From positions 17,794,001-17,858,000 of the forward strand of contig BTRK01000004.1 in the NCBI GenBank assembly GCA_036245805.1: 64,000 nucleotides of DNA, written 5' to 3'. The DNA comes from Pristionchus mayeri. Taxonomy: Eukaryota > Nematoda > Chromadorea > Rhabditida > Neodiplogasteridae. Shown one piece after another: positions 21,958-34,047 of this stretch. The position numbers and the translations under genes are program-made. The notes under the pieces are model-generated. The model was not told the DNA's origin and ran no database searches. It was given only the letters and a program-made list of their open reading frames with translations. Within the stretch, counting starts at the first letter, position 1. Each line of letters begins with the position of its first letter.

Positions 21958-24818
21958 TCTATTCACATTGGCCGTGGGACATCAAGTGCACTCTTAATCT
22001 CTAGACAAAATAGGATAACAAAAAATTTGAGAAAAAAATATACATCGATACGGTTGACTTGGAATATAGAGGTATCCAGAACATGTGTTAGCTTGTTTCA
22101 TTTGCCATTGGTATAACATCGATTGTTTTGTTTTTTACATTGTTGTAGATTGTATGCACCTGATCCTAACTCTTCTTCCTCAGACAATGAAATGATCATA
22201 ATCGCGTTCATTTCGAAAAAGAGGTTTGGCCAGATTCCTGGAAGCGACTATTTCACAGACAATGGACACACTCATAGTCGGAGAGAACAATAGACGAAGG
22301 CGTTGGAGATCAACGATGAGATTGCTTTCAAGATGCTCATTTTCCCAAGACTCAAGAGAGATATACATTCATTAATTTACTTAATTGGAATTGAAATTTC
22401 AAGAATTTGTAATATACAGTAATCAAGAAACGGATGTTCGTAGACATGGTTGAATGCAGCAACGCTCAGAAAGCGAGAGGGGGGTCATTAACAAGAGAGA
22501 AGTGAGGTAGGAGACCGTAGTTCACTCCATCCAACTGTACGGGTTGCGAGCTCTTTTCTGGAGATCCATCCACGAGTACGGATTGCGGGAACGCTTAGTT
22601 TCAGACTGAAAGTGGTCGGTTTTATCCCATTTTGTTCGTTGAGCATTACTTATTTCGCCACTTTTCGGCACCTACGCTTAGACTCACACATTAACGCATT
22701 TTCTCGCAATAATCGGAAGGCATGCGATTTTCTCGAATTTTATTGGGAGTCGTTCCTAAATGGATGGCAAACACGCATTTCCGATGTGTTGAGTGAAAGA
22801 TGGAAAATTGGATAGTATAATCTCAACATTACCCTTTTCATGCTCTTGTATTTAGCAGTTACGAGGAAGAGGACAAAGGGTGAACTGGACATATCACTTG
22901 TTCCTATGCACACGCTTGCTCGATTCGCGTTCCCAATAGGGCGCTCTTCGTGTTGGTAACGGAAGCGGTAAGCAGGGTAACGCACGATATGTGTGAGACT
23001 CATGACTGCCCAACCACCTATATGGTCGAGAGCGCTGTTAGCAGGGGATGAACAATATGACACTCTCCAGGAATTATCCAATTTATGTTTTGGAGAATGA
23101 TGAAACAATTGGGGTTTGACATTGCTTAGTCCGCTCACAATGTCAGCGGAAACGCCCTTGGCCTGACTTGCTGTCAAATACTACTGTGATTATCGTCGTG
23201 ATTGAGATATCAAGTTATAATACGGCGTCGGCCCTGCATAAACGCGACTAACCGTCCACGCGTATGGATGCCTTCCTCGTTTGTCGACCATCTGCCACGA
23301 GTATGGATTGCGGGCTCGTTTCTCCTCATCTGCAATACTCTGATTATCTTTGATACGGTACGTCTTTGCCAGTACAGCGATAGCTTACAGGGATATTTTT
23401 ATGAAGAAACTGCTTACCGATTTCGTCAAATGCGAGGATGGAGATGAGGATGGTAAGAAGGAGAACTGAGGAGAGGAAGAATCGAGCCATTGAAGGAAGG
23501 GACCTGTCAATTGAGGTGTATAGTCATATCATGTCTGATATTGCAAGGAATGAGAAGCTGAGCATGAGAAGCAGGAATGGTGGGAATGAGAAGGTGAGTG
23601 AAATCGAAAGCAGAGGTGCTGGACTCCGAATGAAAATTCCTCCGTGAAGAGTGAGATAAGAGGCGGAGTTTGCAGAAGGAAATTAGAGAGGACGGAAATT
23701 ATGGAATGGTAAGGAAATTGAAGCATCTGGTGCTACAACTAGCAATAAAGGGAATCACAGGATTATGGTGCTTATCACTCGTGCCCTTCCGAGATGTGAT
23801 TGCATGAAATAATTCACAATAAAGTGGTTGTTTACGAAATGCTTCTAGATGTCATCGTTTCTTCGTGTGTGCAAGATGGTTCTAACAAGGATAGGCCTTC
23901 GAGTGTCCATCGAGTTTCTGGAATCTTTTTATACCATGAGTCACCTATTCGTAGGGATGCTCAAAACTGCTTGTAAGCAGAATCAGCTAAATAAACGTAG
24001 TGGAGGGATCGTATGTTTGGATTACATGGAAGCTGAATAAGACGTATGCGAAAATGACAGTGGATTGTAATAGCACGTGTGGGAGAAGGAACGGCAGCAG
24101 GGCTTATAATTGCCATCCTTTCCTATTCGGAGATGAGTCGTGGAATGAAGGAATGCTTACTGGAATAATTATTGTTTGCTCATCTTGGGATACGAATTGT
24201 GTAACGAACAATGATTGATGCGGCCTTAGTTTTGATAAGTAGGACAATGGGAGGCTCAGTAAGGTACTTTTAAAGCTCACAATGGAGTTGTATCGTCGCG
24301 CATTGACGCTAGCTCGAGAACAATCATTCACTCGGTGTTATTGTTCCCCGTTATGCACTACTGCAGTGAGTACTTCTCTTGAAAGCACTCGGAAATATTA
24401 TCCCCCCCTTCTTTTCCGTGAATTCTGTACCGCAAATGTGCAAGGATCGTGCAGAGTCGTTCGAAGAAGGAAGCACTGAGGGAATTTGGAGAAATATACG
24501 AGAAGAATCGTGAAAGAGTTGAGAAATCAGCGAATCAAGGGATAAAAAGTAATAACACATAAAGCAAGTGCACCGTTAATGACGCATCGATATCATTTAC
24601 CGACCTTCATTGTAAGCAAGCGACGGCTTCCTTCTCCCTGAGGATTGAAACCCCTCTAATCTTCTCTATCCGTTCAATAACCATTTGATTGCCCTAATTG
24701 AGACTGCACTGAGAAGATATCTTCCGGTTCGTGAAAGTAAGAGTGGAGGTAACTACCGACTGGTTCTGTCTCGAGGGATAAAAGGAGGTATTGGAGAGAG
24801 GGGTCAGAGCCACTCACG
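21958..24818. other. Long stretch without a recognised gene
   Basis: No known domain was identified across these 2.9 kb. Scattered frames exist, the longest a 145-codon minus-strand frame at 22740-23177 (separate entry). A short motif resembling cacgagtaYggattgcggg occurs at about 22571-22591 and 23296-23316, with weaker versions at 22530 and 23255. A spliced gene of unknown type cannot be excluded. The last 40 bases hold the collagen promoter region with gataaaa at 24777-24783. Confidence 0.35.
22740..23177 (-). other. 145-codon open frame, unrecognised
   Basis: The frame is uninterrupted from MTASQAKGVSADIVSGLSNV to a stop at 22740, which is long for random AT-rich DNA. It has no signal peptide, membrane segment or motif that I recognise, and no flanking splice partners were identified. 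Composition is GC-richer than the surroundings. It may be a real exon, a transferred or repeat-derived segment, or chance. Confidence 0.25.
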
Positions 24819-26362
24819 ATGGCAGATAAGTCATCCTTCCAAGAGGTGGATGCCCTCAGGAGACTCGCCTTCTTCGGAGTTGCTGTCTCGACCATCGCCA
24901 CTATCACTGCCATAGTCGCCGTGCCCATGATGTACAACTACATACAGGTATCAACTTCCGCCTCTGTAAAGATAACAGCCCCATCCCAAACGTCCAACTT
25001 TATTTTTATGGGTCTATCATTTGTGATGGGCCCCTTTGATTTTGTCCATCTTTTACATATCCGTACTGAGCTTCCTCCCCACTGACTATTCGCCCCTTCC
25101 ATCTACCCTTTCCAGCATATTCAATCGAGTCTCCAAGATGAAGTCGAGTACTGTAAGCACCGTACCTCCGGTCTGTGGGATGAGTATCGCAGAGTGAGCG
25201 TTTCTCCTCAACCCCTTCCTAAGGTTTTCTTATTCCAGTACGAAGGTATCTACGGTCGATCGAAGAGAGCAACAGAGTATCCTTCGTTCGTCGACCATCG
25301 TCAGTTGCAGAAGAATGTGCGAAGAGCGGATCCCATGGTGAATCTGCTGTATCTTCCCTCGATTCCTCTTATCGTATCCTTCCAGAGAGTGGTTGCTCGT
25401 GCAGCAAGTGCGTATCACACGGCCCCCATGGATCATCCGGGAGGATTACCAATTACAGGAGCGGGAGGAAGTGGGAGAGGAGGAGGTGGTGCAGGAGGAG
25501 GAGTAGGAGGAGGAGGAGTAGGAGGAGGAGGATCAGGAGGAGGAGGAGGAGGAGTAGGAGGAGGTGGATCCTGCTGCTCGTGTGGAATGGGCCATGCTGG
25601 TCCCCCGGGTCCTCCCGGTCAGGAGGGTGCTCCTGGCAAGGATGGTGCACCCGGAGCGGCTGGATCGAGTGCATCAGCCGCCCCCATGGAAGGAGGAAAC
25701 GCTGCCGCTCCCGAGTTCTGCTTCGATTGCCCGCCCGGACCACCCGGAACACCTGGTTAGATAACAATGATTGCAAATAATCAATAATAATGAACTGCCT
25801 ATGAAAGGAGCCCCGGGGCCGGCTGGTATGCCTGGAAATGATGGTGCACCAGGCGGAAATGCAACTGCCGGTGCTCCCGGACCCGCTGGACCGCCAGGAT
25901 TACCCGGTCCTGCAGGAAAAGCTGGAGTTCACGGTAAAATAATCTCTTTTTTTTGGAAAATGTTTAATCTCTCCAGATAAAATGATCTTCATTTAAATTA
26001 ATTACGCGTGTTTTAGGTCCCCCAGGAATGCCGGGCCCCGCTGGATCGACTTTCGAAGCGCCCGGTTCTGCAGGACCAGCAGGACCTCCGGGCCCGCCGG
26101 GGCCGCCTGGACCAGATGGAAAACCTGGTGAGATAACGCGAAATACAATTTAGCAACTGTCAAATACATTTTCCCTCGTTTCGCAGGAAGCGAAGGTTCG
26201 AGTGTTCCCGGTCCTCCTGGACCCGCGGGTGATCCTGGTGCCGATGGGCCTCCCGGTAATCCTGGCGCTCCTGGAGCCAGCGGCCAGCCAGGAACGAAGG
26301 GCGGTAGTGGAGGTTGCGCGCACTGCCCACCACCCAGAACTGCTCCTGGCTATTTGGAATGA
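24819..26362 (+). CDS. Cuticle collagen
   Basis: Six exons (24819-24947, 25116-25193, 25239-25755, 25808-25933, 26017-26127, 26187-26362) join in phase to 379 codons. The N-terminus has the nematode cuticle-collagen block: RRLAFFGVAVSTIATITAIV, one membrane anchor, then a conserved region with CKHRTSGLWDEY. YGRSKR at about residue 74 is a furin-type cleavage site. A glycine-rich low-complexity insert follows. Gly-X-Y blocks begin after CCSCG, are broken by a Cys-bearing spacer (FCFDC), and end before CAHCPPPR. The cysteines flanking the triple-helical blocks would crosslink trimers in the cuticle. The last four exons break inside glycine codons (phase 1), usual for collagen. A possible polyadenylation signal aataaa lies at 26534. 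Confidence 0.9.
25461..25570 (+). repeat. GGA-type purine-rich tract within collagen exon 3
   Basis: About 110 bases of near-continuous gga/ggt units encode a glycine-rich run (GGGG, GGGV, GGGS blocks). The opposite strand is leucine-rich only as a shadow. The strand has many G-runs and could form G-quadruplexes or slip in replication, so length variation between individuals is plausible. Confidence 0.8.
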
Positions 26363-26737
26363 GAAGGAATTAACAATTCCAGTCGATCACATCGATAGGG
26401 AAATGCGCAAAAATAAATAGATTCGACAATTTTCGTGGTTCCGCAATTCATCTATCGACACAATGGCACTAAGTTGATAATCAGCGAAATGCGTCGTATC
26501 CTTTCTTTTTTATACATGCGAGATATTTTCATCAATAAAACCGTTTAATTCACTAAATTAAACTATGTGAATAAGCCTTGGAACGATAGAAGTCCCCTTG
26601 ATACTGGATATTTCGTCACTCGCTTATAGGATGCACTGTCGCATCATCGTGTTGCACATTCTGATGCACCGAACTGATATTTGACGAAGACTCAGAATAA
26701 CAGCCATGGAAGATCTTCTTTCTCTGCCATGGTACAT
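26363..26737. other. Convergent intergenic spacer
   Basis: This spacer separates the 3' ends of the collagen gene (plus) and a chemoreceptor gene (minus). It includes aataaa at 26534-26539. No further feature was recognised. Confidence 0.45.
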
Positions 26738-28222
26738 TTAGATAATATGAACTCTTACGGAACCAACTTCATTGAAAACGAAGAGTACGGCATTCGTAGA
26801 GGCGTTGGTTAGAGATACGAGAGCTGGTATGCTGAAACACAAAGATCACAAATTAAACAAAAGGCTATGCTTAGTGTGGCTCACCCATTCAGCCAGCTGA
26901 TCGATACAGTAGACGATGGAGCAACCGTGAACAACAACCATGAAAGTGTGTACAAAACGGCGATCAGGGCAAATTGAGCGGCAAATCTGATTTGTTCGGT
27001 TATCAGAGATATATTTGGCAAAGAATACTTGAGTTCCTGCTTGCGTCTCCTTGTCAGTGTTAATGATTGCAACTTGAGATGTTTTCTATTATGGTGAGAG
27101 CAAATGAGAATCTGTGAAAAATTTTGAGTCATGCTTATATGAAAACATTATGTCAGTTCGAGTGGGCTAAACTATCGCTCTTCGATATGAGAATAATGCC
27201 AGAACAAATACGTGGACACGTACACTACAATAAATTATAAATGGAAGTAGTGAGCATGTGGCTTTTATAGAGAGTTTTATGAAGTACGTGTCATCCGGAA
27301 CGCCATCTATTAGTGCTGTGCGAAAATTGAAGATGCTGTACTCAAACTCTTGTCTGTAAAGAATTTTAAATTCTTTCTAAAGAATAGCATGGATTCAGAT
27401 TTTTCTGTTCTTACTGATGAGTCATACCTGCAGCAAGACATAAAGTATTGAAATACGATTGCGAAAGTGAGCGCAATGAAATGCTGAACAATTGATATCG
27501 ACACTGTGCGAGAGTTGGTGAAGAAATTGAACCGGAACAGCACGGTTGCGAAAAGCCTGTGATTCGTTGTAATATATGTGCTACAGTAGAAACTATAAAA
27601 ATATGATAATATACGAACCTATTTACGGCAAGAGAGAGCTGAGATAGGGAATTGTTGAGGAAGCAGTAGCTTTGCGCAGGATCGATTACGTACGAAACAA
27701 GCGCACCAAAGGGTTGATTACTCTTAGAACAAAGTTGACATGTATTCTAAGGTTAGTCATGCAACGCACGCGAATAAGAACAGCAGGGGCTGCATAGCAC
27801 ATGTAAATAAGTTGGAACAAAATGTCGGTCAAGAGCGGTTGTAGGTAGAGAATGTACATCACCGACTGAAAACGCGGCATACTATCGTAAAAATGGCAGA
27901 TTTATAAAGGTAAAGGTGCAGCCACGTAAAGCGGTTTTACAATCGATAAGAAACGACAACGCCAGGTGGTGTAGTGCGGTGAGGCCGACTACTCGAACTC
28001 GGTTTATGAACGTGGCATAATATCATCTTTCAGGAAATGAGATATGTTTAATGCACTCACATACTGTTTCTTGAGCATTCCTTTGGTAACTATTGTACAA
28101 ATAGTGATACCATTCAGAGCGAGCTAAAATATATTAGAATATCTATCTTAATAATATTTGAAACCCACACCAACAACTGAGAATAAGATATACAGCGTAG
28201 CTACGGTGATATCCGTCTCCAT
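26738..28222 (-). CDS. Serpentine 7TM chemoreceptor (Srx-like), copy 1
   Basis: The minus-strand start METDITVATLYILFSVVG at 28222 opens TM1. Exons then give LALNGITICTIVTKGMLKK, MYILYLQPLLTDILFQLIYM, PAQSYCFLNNSLSQLSLAVN, RFATVLFRFNFFTNSRTVS, a loop with FNFRTALIDGVPDD, a basic loop with LTRRRKQELKY, FAAQFALIAVLYTLSWLLFT (TM6) and IPALVSLTNASTNAVLFVFN, ending at 26738. The NRF at the end of TM3 and the overall exon order suit the Srx/Srt-type nematode receptors. Each exon matches the neighbour at 28856-30380. The exon after 27350 runs to a stop in its frame unless spliced further, so that junction is uncertain. It probably encodes a sensory-neuron receptor. Confidence 0.6.
27906..28013 (-). 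mobile_element. SINE fragment (3' part)
   Basis: The segment (ggtaaaggtgcagccacgta, then gtggtgtagtgcggtgaggc) matches the 3' part of the tRNA-derived SINE at 60822-61091 in the same orientation. It lacks the tRNA-like head. It sits in an intron of the chemoreceptor gene. Confidence 0.75.
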
Positions 28223-28855
28223 GTTCTGACGCTCCTCGAAAATGTCGTAGAGAATTGCTCCGATGCTTGGCCTCCGTCGATGGGTGTGTAGTAGTAGTAC
28301 GTGCCCAGAATGAATCCGTACGGGAATATCAGCATACATTGTGATGAGTTCATGTTACCACTCACGTTAGTCATGCTTGGGATATGAATGGAAATCAAAG
28401 AATCATCACGATATTCCGTGTAAATTTTGTACTAGGAAGTAAGTTCGGGAAGTTCACTTATGTCTCGAAGCGAGTTGTTTTTCCCAAAGTTGTATTAGCT
28501 AATCGAGGGATGTAATAAGAGAACATTCGATGAGCAAAGCTTTGTTTATTTATTACGAAAACTGAGAATGTGAATCCGAATTGGGAATAGCCAGTAATTG
28601 TAAGTTGTAGCTGCATGTATTTTTACCTTTTTGTTTCATATTTATTCTTTATCCAGTACTTTTTCTTCAATTCATGTCATCCCTTAGATGCAAAACTAAG
28701 TGTAATTGGGGATTGGTTTAGATGTTGTGAATTCGATCCATTCTCTTATTGCGGAATCATTGCCGATAGTTTACGCGGCATGTTGTGCACGCTGCCAATC
28801 GGAGACGCTGTGGAGAGCCGACACGAGCACAACTTCTTTCTCTGATAACACATTT
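28223..28855. other. Intergenic spacer between two receptor paralogs
   Basis: The upstream region of the first minus-strand receptor lies here. Short frames at 28201-28398 overlap its start region and are not supported as separate genes. No other feature was recognised. Confidence 0.4.
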
Positions 28856-30380
28856 CTAAAAAAAATGAATGAGGAATCCCCGAACTTCGTTGAATATGAA
28901 TATTAGAGCATTGGCAGTAGCGTTCACGAGTGAAACCAAAGCCGGGAGACTGAAGTGTATTGAAATTTCATTATTATGGCGTTAATTTTCGAATAATCGT
29001 TTAAGAGTGTGTGCACGTGACTAACCCATTCATCCAGTTACTCGCTACGGGAGAAGTGGGAAGCAGAGTGAAGAGCAACCAGGAAAGCGTGTAAACAACA
29101 GCAATTGAGGCGAATTGAGCTGCGAATCTGAATTTCGAATATCAACTAAAAAGATTTTAATTTGATCAGAAAATACTTTAGTTCCTGCTTCCTCCTCTTA
29201 GCAAGTGCGGCAGAATGCAACTTGAGATGGCCTCCGATTGAGTGAGATGACAACAGAATCTAAGCCCATAACCAATCACTCATAGCTCGCAATATCTTAG
29301 TTGTCATTAATGAAATATTACACACGAAAACTGTCTAACAAACAATTTCATAAAATAAAAAAAAATATGCTTTTTCGTTTTTGAGTGATATTTTTACGAT
29401 CACGATGGGTGGACGTCATCAGTTCGGCGCCCATTGTGAGTATGATTGATATGTGAACAGATGTGATAGTTCTAAAAGAATACTCACGGTTGAATAAATG
29501 ATCAGTGGAATTGTAGAGCATGCAATTTTTATGGACAGCCTGATGTGGTGCGAATCGTTCGGGACGCCAGGAATGAGTGCGGTGCGGAAGTTAAAGATGG
29601 TGTATTCCAGAACTTGCCTGAACAACCTCAGAATTTTATAAAAAAAGACAGAACAAAAAGAGCATTACCAGCAGCATCGTAGACCATATTGTGCGGTAAT
29701 GGTAATGCTGAGCGCCAAGAGATGCTGGGCCATTGAGATTGCGATAGTTCGGGTGGTGGTAAATATATCGAGCCGATATAGCACTGTTGCGATGAGTCTG
29801 CAAGTATTCATAACAATGAAGAGTCTAGATTTCGAGAACCCATTCCACGATTTCATTATCCTCGTGCAAGTCTACTGATTCAGAGTGATGAAAATGAAAA
29901 AAAAGTGATCGAACTTTCTCGACCTGTTAACTGCAAGTGAGACGTGCGACAAGGAGTTGTTGAAGAAGCAGTAGCTCTGCGCCGAATCCAGAATGTACAA
30001 GAGAAGCTGGCCGAAGGGCCGATTATTCTGCAATAACTAATCTTTTTAGAGAATTGGACATATCGTATGCCTGCGTGAGAACAGCTGGGGCGACATAGCA
30101 CATGTATTATAGATCAATTGGAATACAACGTCTGTAAAAAGCGGTTGCAGGTACAGAATGTACATGGCTGACTGAAAATGGTCCTTATTTGAGCAATTTT
30201 AGCATTGATTGCTCTCACATATTTATTTTTGAGCATTCCATTGGCAAATATTGCGATTATTGTGATGGCGTTGAGGATTAGCTGAGACGAGTTTCGAACT
30301 ATCAAAAGATTATGAATAGCGCTTACGCCAACTGCTGAAAAGGCGATGTAAGCTGTTCCCACGGCGATTGTTATTTCCAT
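28856..30380 (-). pseudogene. Serpentine 7TM chemoreceptor (Srx-like), copy 2, frameshifted
   Basis: The exon order is the same as in copy 1: MEITIAVGTAYIAFSAVG from 30380, QLILNAITIIAIFANGMLKN, MYILYLQPLFTDVVFQLIYN, FGQLLLYILDSAQSYCFFNN, LIATVLYRLDIFTTTRTIAI, EYTIFNFRTALIPGVPNDSH, LAKRRKQELKY, FAAQFASIAVVYTLSWLLFT and LPALVSLVNATANALIFIFN, stopping at 28856. Near 30104-30113 it has five extra bases compared with copy 1, inside the exon that encodes the TM2/TM3 region, which shifts the frame. All other exons look intact, so loss is recent or a splicing route around it exists. Confidence 0.6.
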
Positions 30381-30912
30381 GGCTAAAGAGTGATCTTGTA
30401 AATCAGAAGTTCACTAGATCTCACGACACGTTTGAGGAGCAAAAATAGCATTCTGAGTATATATAAAAACATCAAAACCCGCGTACTTGGCTGTACCTGA
30501 AATGTACTGGATGAATGATAATTTTTTGAAAGAATGATGTTTCAGAAATGTTAACGTTTGACGTTCTCGAAACGAATCAAATTCTCGGTAAAGAAAATTT
30601 AATTGGTACTTTAGAAATTTAGCACACACAATAAGTGTAACTGATTTTTTCATGATTTTGATTAATTGTCGACGCCATCGTCGATTCATTTTCTCACCAT
30701 CAGCTGTATACTTGCCCCGGTATCTCACAATATCATCTCATTATAGATATATCATCAGCACCCTTTTCGCTGTGATCAGCTATTGGATAAGAAAGGCGTT
30801 GATATGATGACAATATTGCTCATAATAAGATGGATTGATTAGAGAATCGGTGTTCGGAGGTGTCTCAATTCTCGGTCATTCCTCAAATTTTCGAAAATGT
30901 TAACACAGGTAG
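30381..30912. other. Divergent intergenic spacer
   Basis: This spacer separates a minus-strand receptor from a plus-strand receptor remnant. A 104-codon minus-strand frame at 30414-30728 has no recognisable motif. Nothing else was seen. Confidence 0.4.
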
Positions 30913-32869
30913 ATGTTGTTGAATGTTGCTCATCGTGATTTTCCAACTTCAGTCAGTGGACTCTTGCTGAATGTGCTGCTTATATTTGCGATCATGCGTT
31001 TCTCACGAGCTAGTTTGGGTAGGTACAAGTACTTGCTAACAATCTTCGCTACTGTGGACTCCTCACTTGTGATTCTTCAAGGAGTGGTGCACCCGGTAAG
31101 CTAGTTTACATAACATGCAATGACATTTATTATTTTTGACATACTTTCAGAGAGTCCTTCGTGTTGGTAACATTCACGCCTCAGTAACGGAAACCATATT
31201 TGATGACATTGTATGGTTGTAGTGAACACGTGTTTTTTGGATCATTTTAGAAATGATAGATCGAAAGTGCAACTACAATTAAAATCCAATTTATTTTAGA
31301 GGATCACTGCACTTTACGCCGGATGTCAATCTGTTCCGTTCACCCTAATCGCCATTCATTTCCTCTATCGTTACTGGTCCGTGCGAAACTCGAGCCTGCT
31401 CTCTCTTTTCTCGAATAAGGCATTCGTTGCTATTCTCTCATCTCTTACGATCCGAGTTGTATTGTGATGGTAAGGCAATCTTCAATCTTTAATCATGAGG
31501 TGTAGGTTGGACTGTATACACCAACGACCGTTTGAGATATGTTCTCCTATGGATGTCATCTAAAATTGCCGTCAACTGGAGACTACTCATGATATTTTCT
31601 GTTAATCAAATATTCGCAGGTACCTTATTGCCCTGTTCACTTCTACTGGACATGACACAAAAGTAGCCACTAAAGACATTATCGTTGTATGCGAGGAGAA
31701 ATACGGAGTCCGCATAGAGCGGGCACTGTTCGATTACTGGGTTGATTTTGCAGGCGATTTTGGGATTTGGGTAGCTTTTCGCTTTCCCTCTCCGCATAAT
31801 GAAGAACGAATTACCATAATAATCATACGTGAAATGGGTCTCGCAAAAAAGAGAAGGCACGTCGGCACGCTAGCCGAAGCGATATCGGCATTTTCACATT
31901 TTGATTCATAAAATAATCATTAAAATCAATAAACAATAATTGAAATATTAATTTTAAAAAATTTAAAAATAATTCTTAACAGGTCAATTGCATTGAACAA
32001 AAACGGTGTATTCGCGTACTTAAAAAATGGGTATACGGCAGCATGAAAATTTGCTCTCGCTCACTTTAAAAATTAATTACTCCTCGAATTTAGCATTAAT
32101 TAATGCATTCTTTTTTTAGAAAGCAAATTTGGATCATGGGAAATGTCTGTATACCACACCGCCGACACAAAAATGCAAAATATACGAATATGATGTGCCT
32201 AAAGTTGAGCAAAACATATGAACTCGTCAAAACTCTCGCTTTATGTTTGCTCTTTGTTTTCATAAACTAAGCCACCGCGTGGGTTAATTTTTCGGTTGTG
32301 AACTCTTTCAGTCATGTCATTAATGCTATTAGAAGGCTGACCCACGCGCAGATCTCGAAATGCGATTATTTCAGCGTCGAAAAGTGAATTTCTAGCAAAA
32401 TTGTTTGCCGTCGTTCTCAGCACTTCAAATTTCAACTTCAAATTCATGTGGAAAAAAGTTGAAGTTTCATTCACAAATTGTCACTCCAAAATGAAAAAAA
32501 ATTAATGCGGATGGGCTACATCGGTTATTTTTTACGGATGGATCACGTCGGCAAAAAAATTTAGGCATGTCGGCAAAAAATGAACAGCGAGATCCTATTT
32601 GACGTATGATCATAATGTCCATGGTGTATGCACATGTGTCAGATTTGATTTACTGTATGTTGTTTAGCGCGACGGGCAGCTCGCTGATCGATTGGTTGTT
32701 TGAATCTGCTTCGCGTATTCAGTGATGATTGGTTTTGCTCTCTTCGCCGCATCATTCGCATTCCTCACTTTCCACTACATCAGCAGATTCCCGACGATTT
32801 CCATCCAAGCAGCGAAGATGCAGCGACAACTGCTGGTGATCCTGTGCGCCCAGGTTCCCAGGAAGGGGT
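30913..32869 (+). pseudogene. Str-type 7TM chemoreceptor, broken
   Basis: Exon from about 30950 reads SGLLLNVLLIFAIMRFSRAS then LGRYKYLLTIFATVDSSLVI, the classic start of Str-family receptors. The next exons give RVLRVGNIHASVTETIFDD and, from 31301, CQSVPFTLIAIHFLYRYWSV. That frame meets TGA at 31465-31467. Further exons encode DIIVVCEEKYGVRIERALFD (near 31680) and, at 32723-32869, FALFAASFAFLTFHYISRFP followed by KMQRQLLVILCAQ. The last TM6-TM7 exons are absent where repeat-derived DNA begins. A region of about 0.8 kb separates the last two exons. The receptor is probably non-functional. Confidence 0.6.
31880..32690. other. AT-rich insert between receptor exons
   Basis: This long interval between two Str-receptor exons is unusually large compared with the other introns of this gene. 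It contains short repeated cggcaaaaaa segments near 32550-32580 but no clear inverted ends or coding content. It may be a decayed insertion. Confidence 0.35.
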
Positions 32870-33448
32870 AGTTCTCAACTTTGCAATTTCGCAGATTGAA
32901 AATCAAAGCGACACTCTTTTCTTCACATATTTTTCCGTTAGAGAGTGAGGGAAATTACGAGGTTGACTCCTCGAGTTATTGCAATCACTGCAGACTACCG
33001 ACGGGGATTGGCGTTCAAGTCGAAGAAGAAGCAAGTTTCTGTAACAAGCGAATTGCATGTTACCACTAGAGTGGTGAAAACGACTCTTGAGTACTCGACC
33101 TTGTTTACTCCCCCTATCGAGCCAACGAGGCGAGTCTTGTTTACGACCCCCCCCCTTCCCTCGATGGCTCGATTTAGAGGGGGGAGGGGATCGAGCCATC
33201 GAATCCATTTCGAGCCTGAATCGAGCCTGGCATTTTCTCAGTTCTTCGCTGACCAAATCAGCTAAATTTGACACCGTTGGAATCAGGACGACTATTGCTA
33301 TCGAGCACATATCAATTTGATCTCATGATGAAAAACAGAATTTTCATATTTTGTGGCCATTATTAAGTAATTTTAGAAATTTTTCGATGAAAATTTATTC
33401 AAAAAGTGTGATAATATATTTCAAATTAGTCATTCCAGCAAATATATT
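32870..33448. other. No gene recognised
   Basis: The sequence contains two related segments built on atcgagcc/ggctcga (about 33112-33130 and 33160-33200) that are partly inverted. A 106-codon plus frame and a 135-codon minus frame overlap here; neither shows a domain, so neither is called. Confidence 0.35.
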
Positions 33449-33775
33449 ATTAAAGCTCTTCTTCCTCATCATCTGACCAGGAATGGCCGCGAGGGTAGGT
33501 TGGAGTTTTAGAACGAGACCTAGCGGGATCGAAATCAATCAATACATTACAGTGCCATAACTGCTATGATAACCAATCAATCTCTCACCGGCAGCACTTA
33601 ACACTCTTTCGGCAGATGGGGGGATGGGAAGTGACTTGAGAGCCAGTTCCTTGATGATGGGATAGAAGGAGCCAGCATGGGAATTCCAGTATTGGAGGGG
33701 GTTCATAGTCATTGATGTTCCTCTGCTGCACTCGTAGATGTACTTATCGATCTCGTCAGTGTGGTTACTAACCAC
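33449..33775 (-). pseudogene. hAT transposase C-terminal fragment
   Basis: The minus-strand frame has EIDKYIYE, then NPLQYWNSHAGSFYPIIKEL, LKSLPIPPSAERVLSAAGE. This is the hAT dimerisation signature (a W near the start, then a Ser/Ala-Glu-Arg-Val motif). An acidic ending (DDEEEEL) is read downstream to about 33452. The catalytic domain is missing. An inverted partial copy lies at 34134-34310. Confidence 0.75.
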
Positions 33776-34047
33776 GATTGTGGCGCCTTCCAGCCATATA
33801 TTGTGTATATTTTTAATTACTATTTTATTGAAAAAAGACTACCGCGATCGAAACAATGTTTACAATTTAAGGTAGGCCTTTACAAGATGAAATCGGTCGG
33901 ACCCGAAGAAGGATTCATGCGTAGCATCACCAGCTCGGATCACCTTCATCCACGGAACGCCGAATCCCTGTCAGCAGTGTTTATTTTCTCCTCAAATAAT
34001 TGTACACATACCTTGTCATCGATGACTTCTCTCGTATTAGCGTCGTA

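Noticed and set aside
25453..25776. Minus-strand poly-leucine frame
   Set aside because: It is the antisense of the glycine-rich collagen tract.
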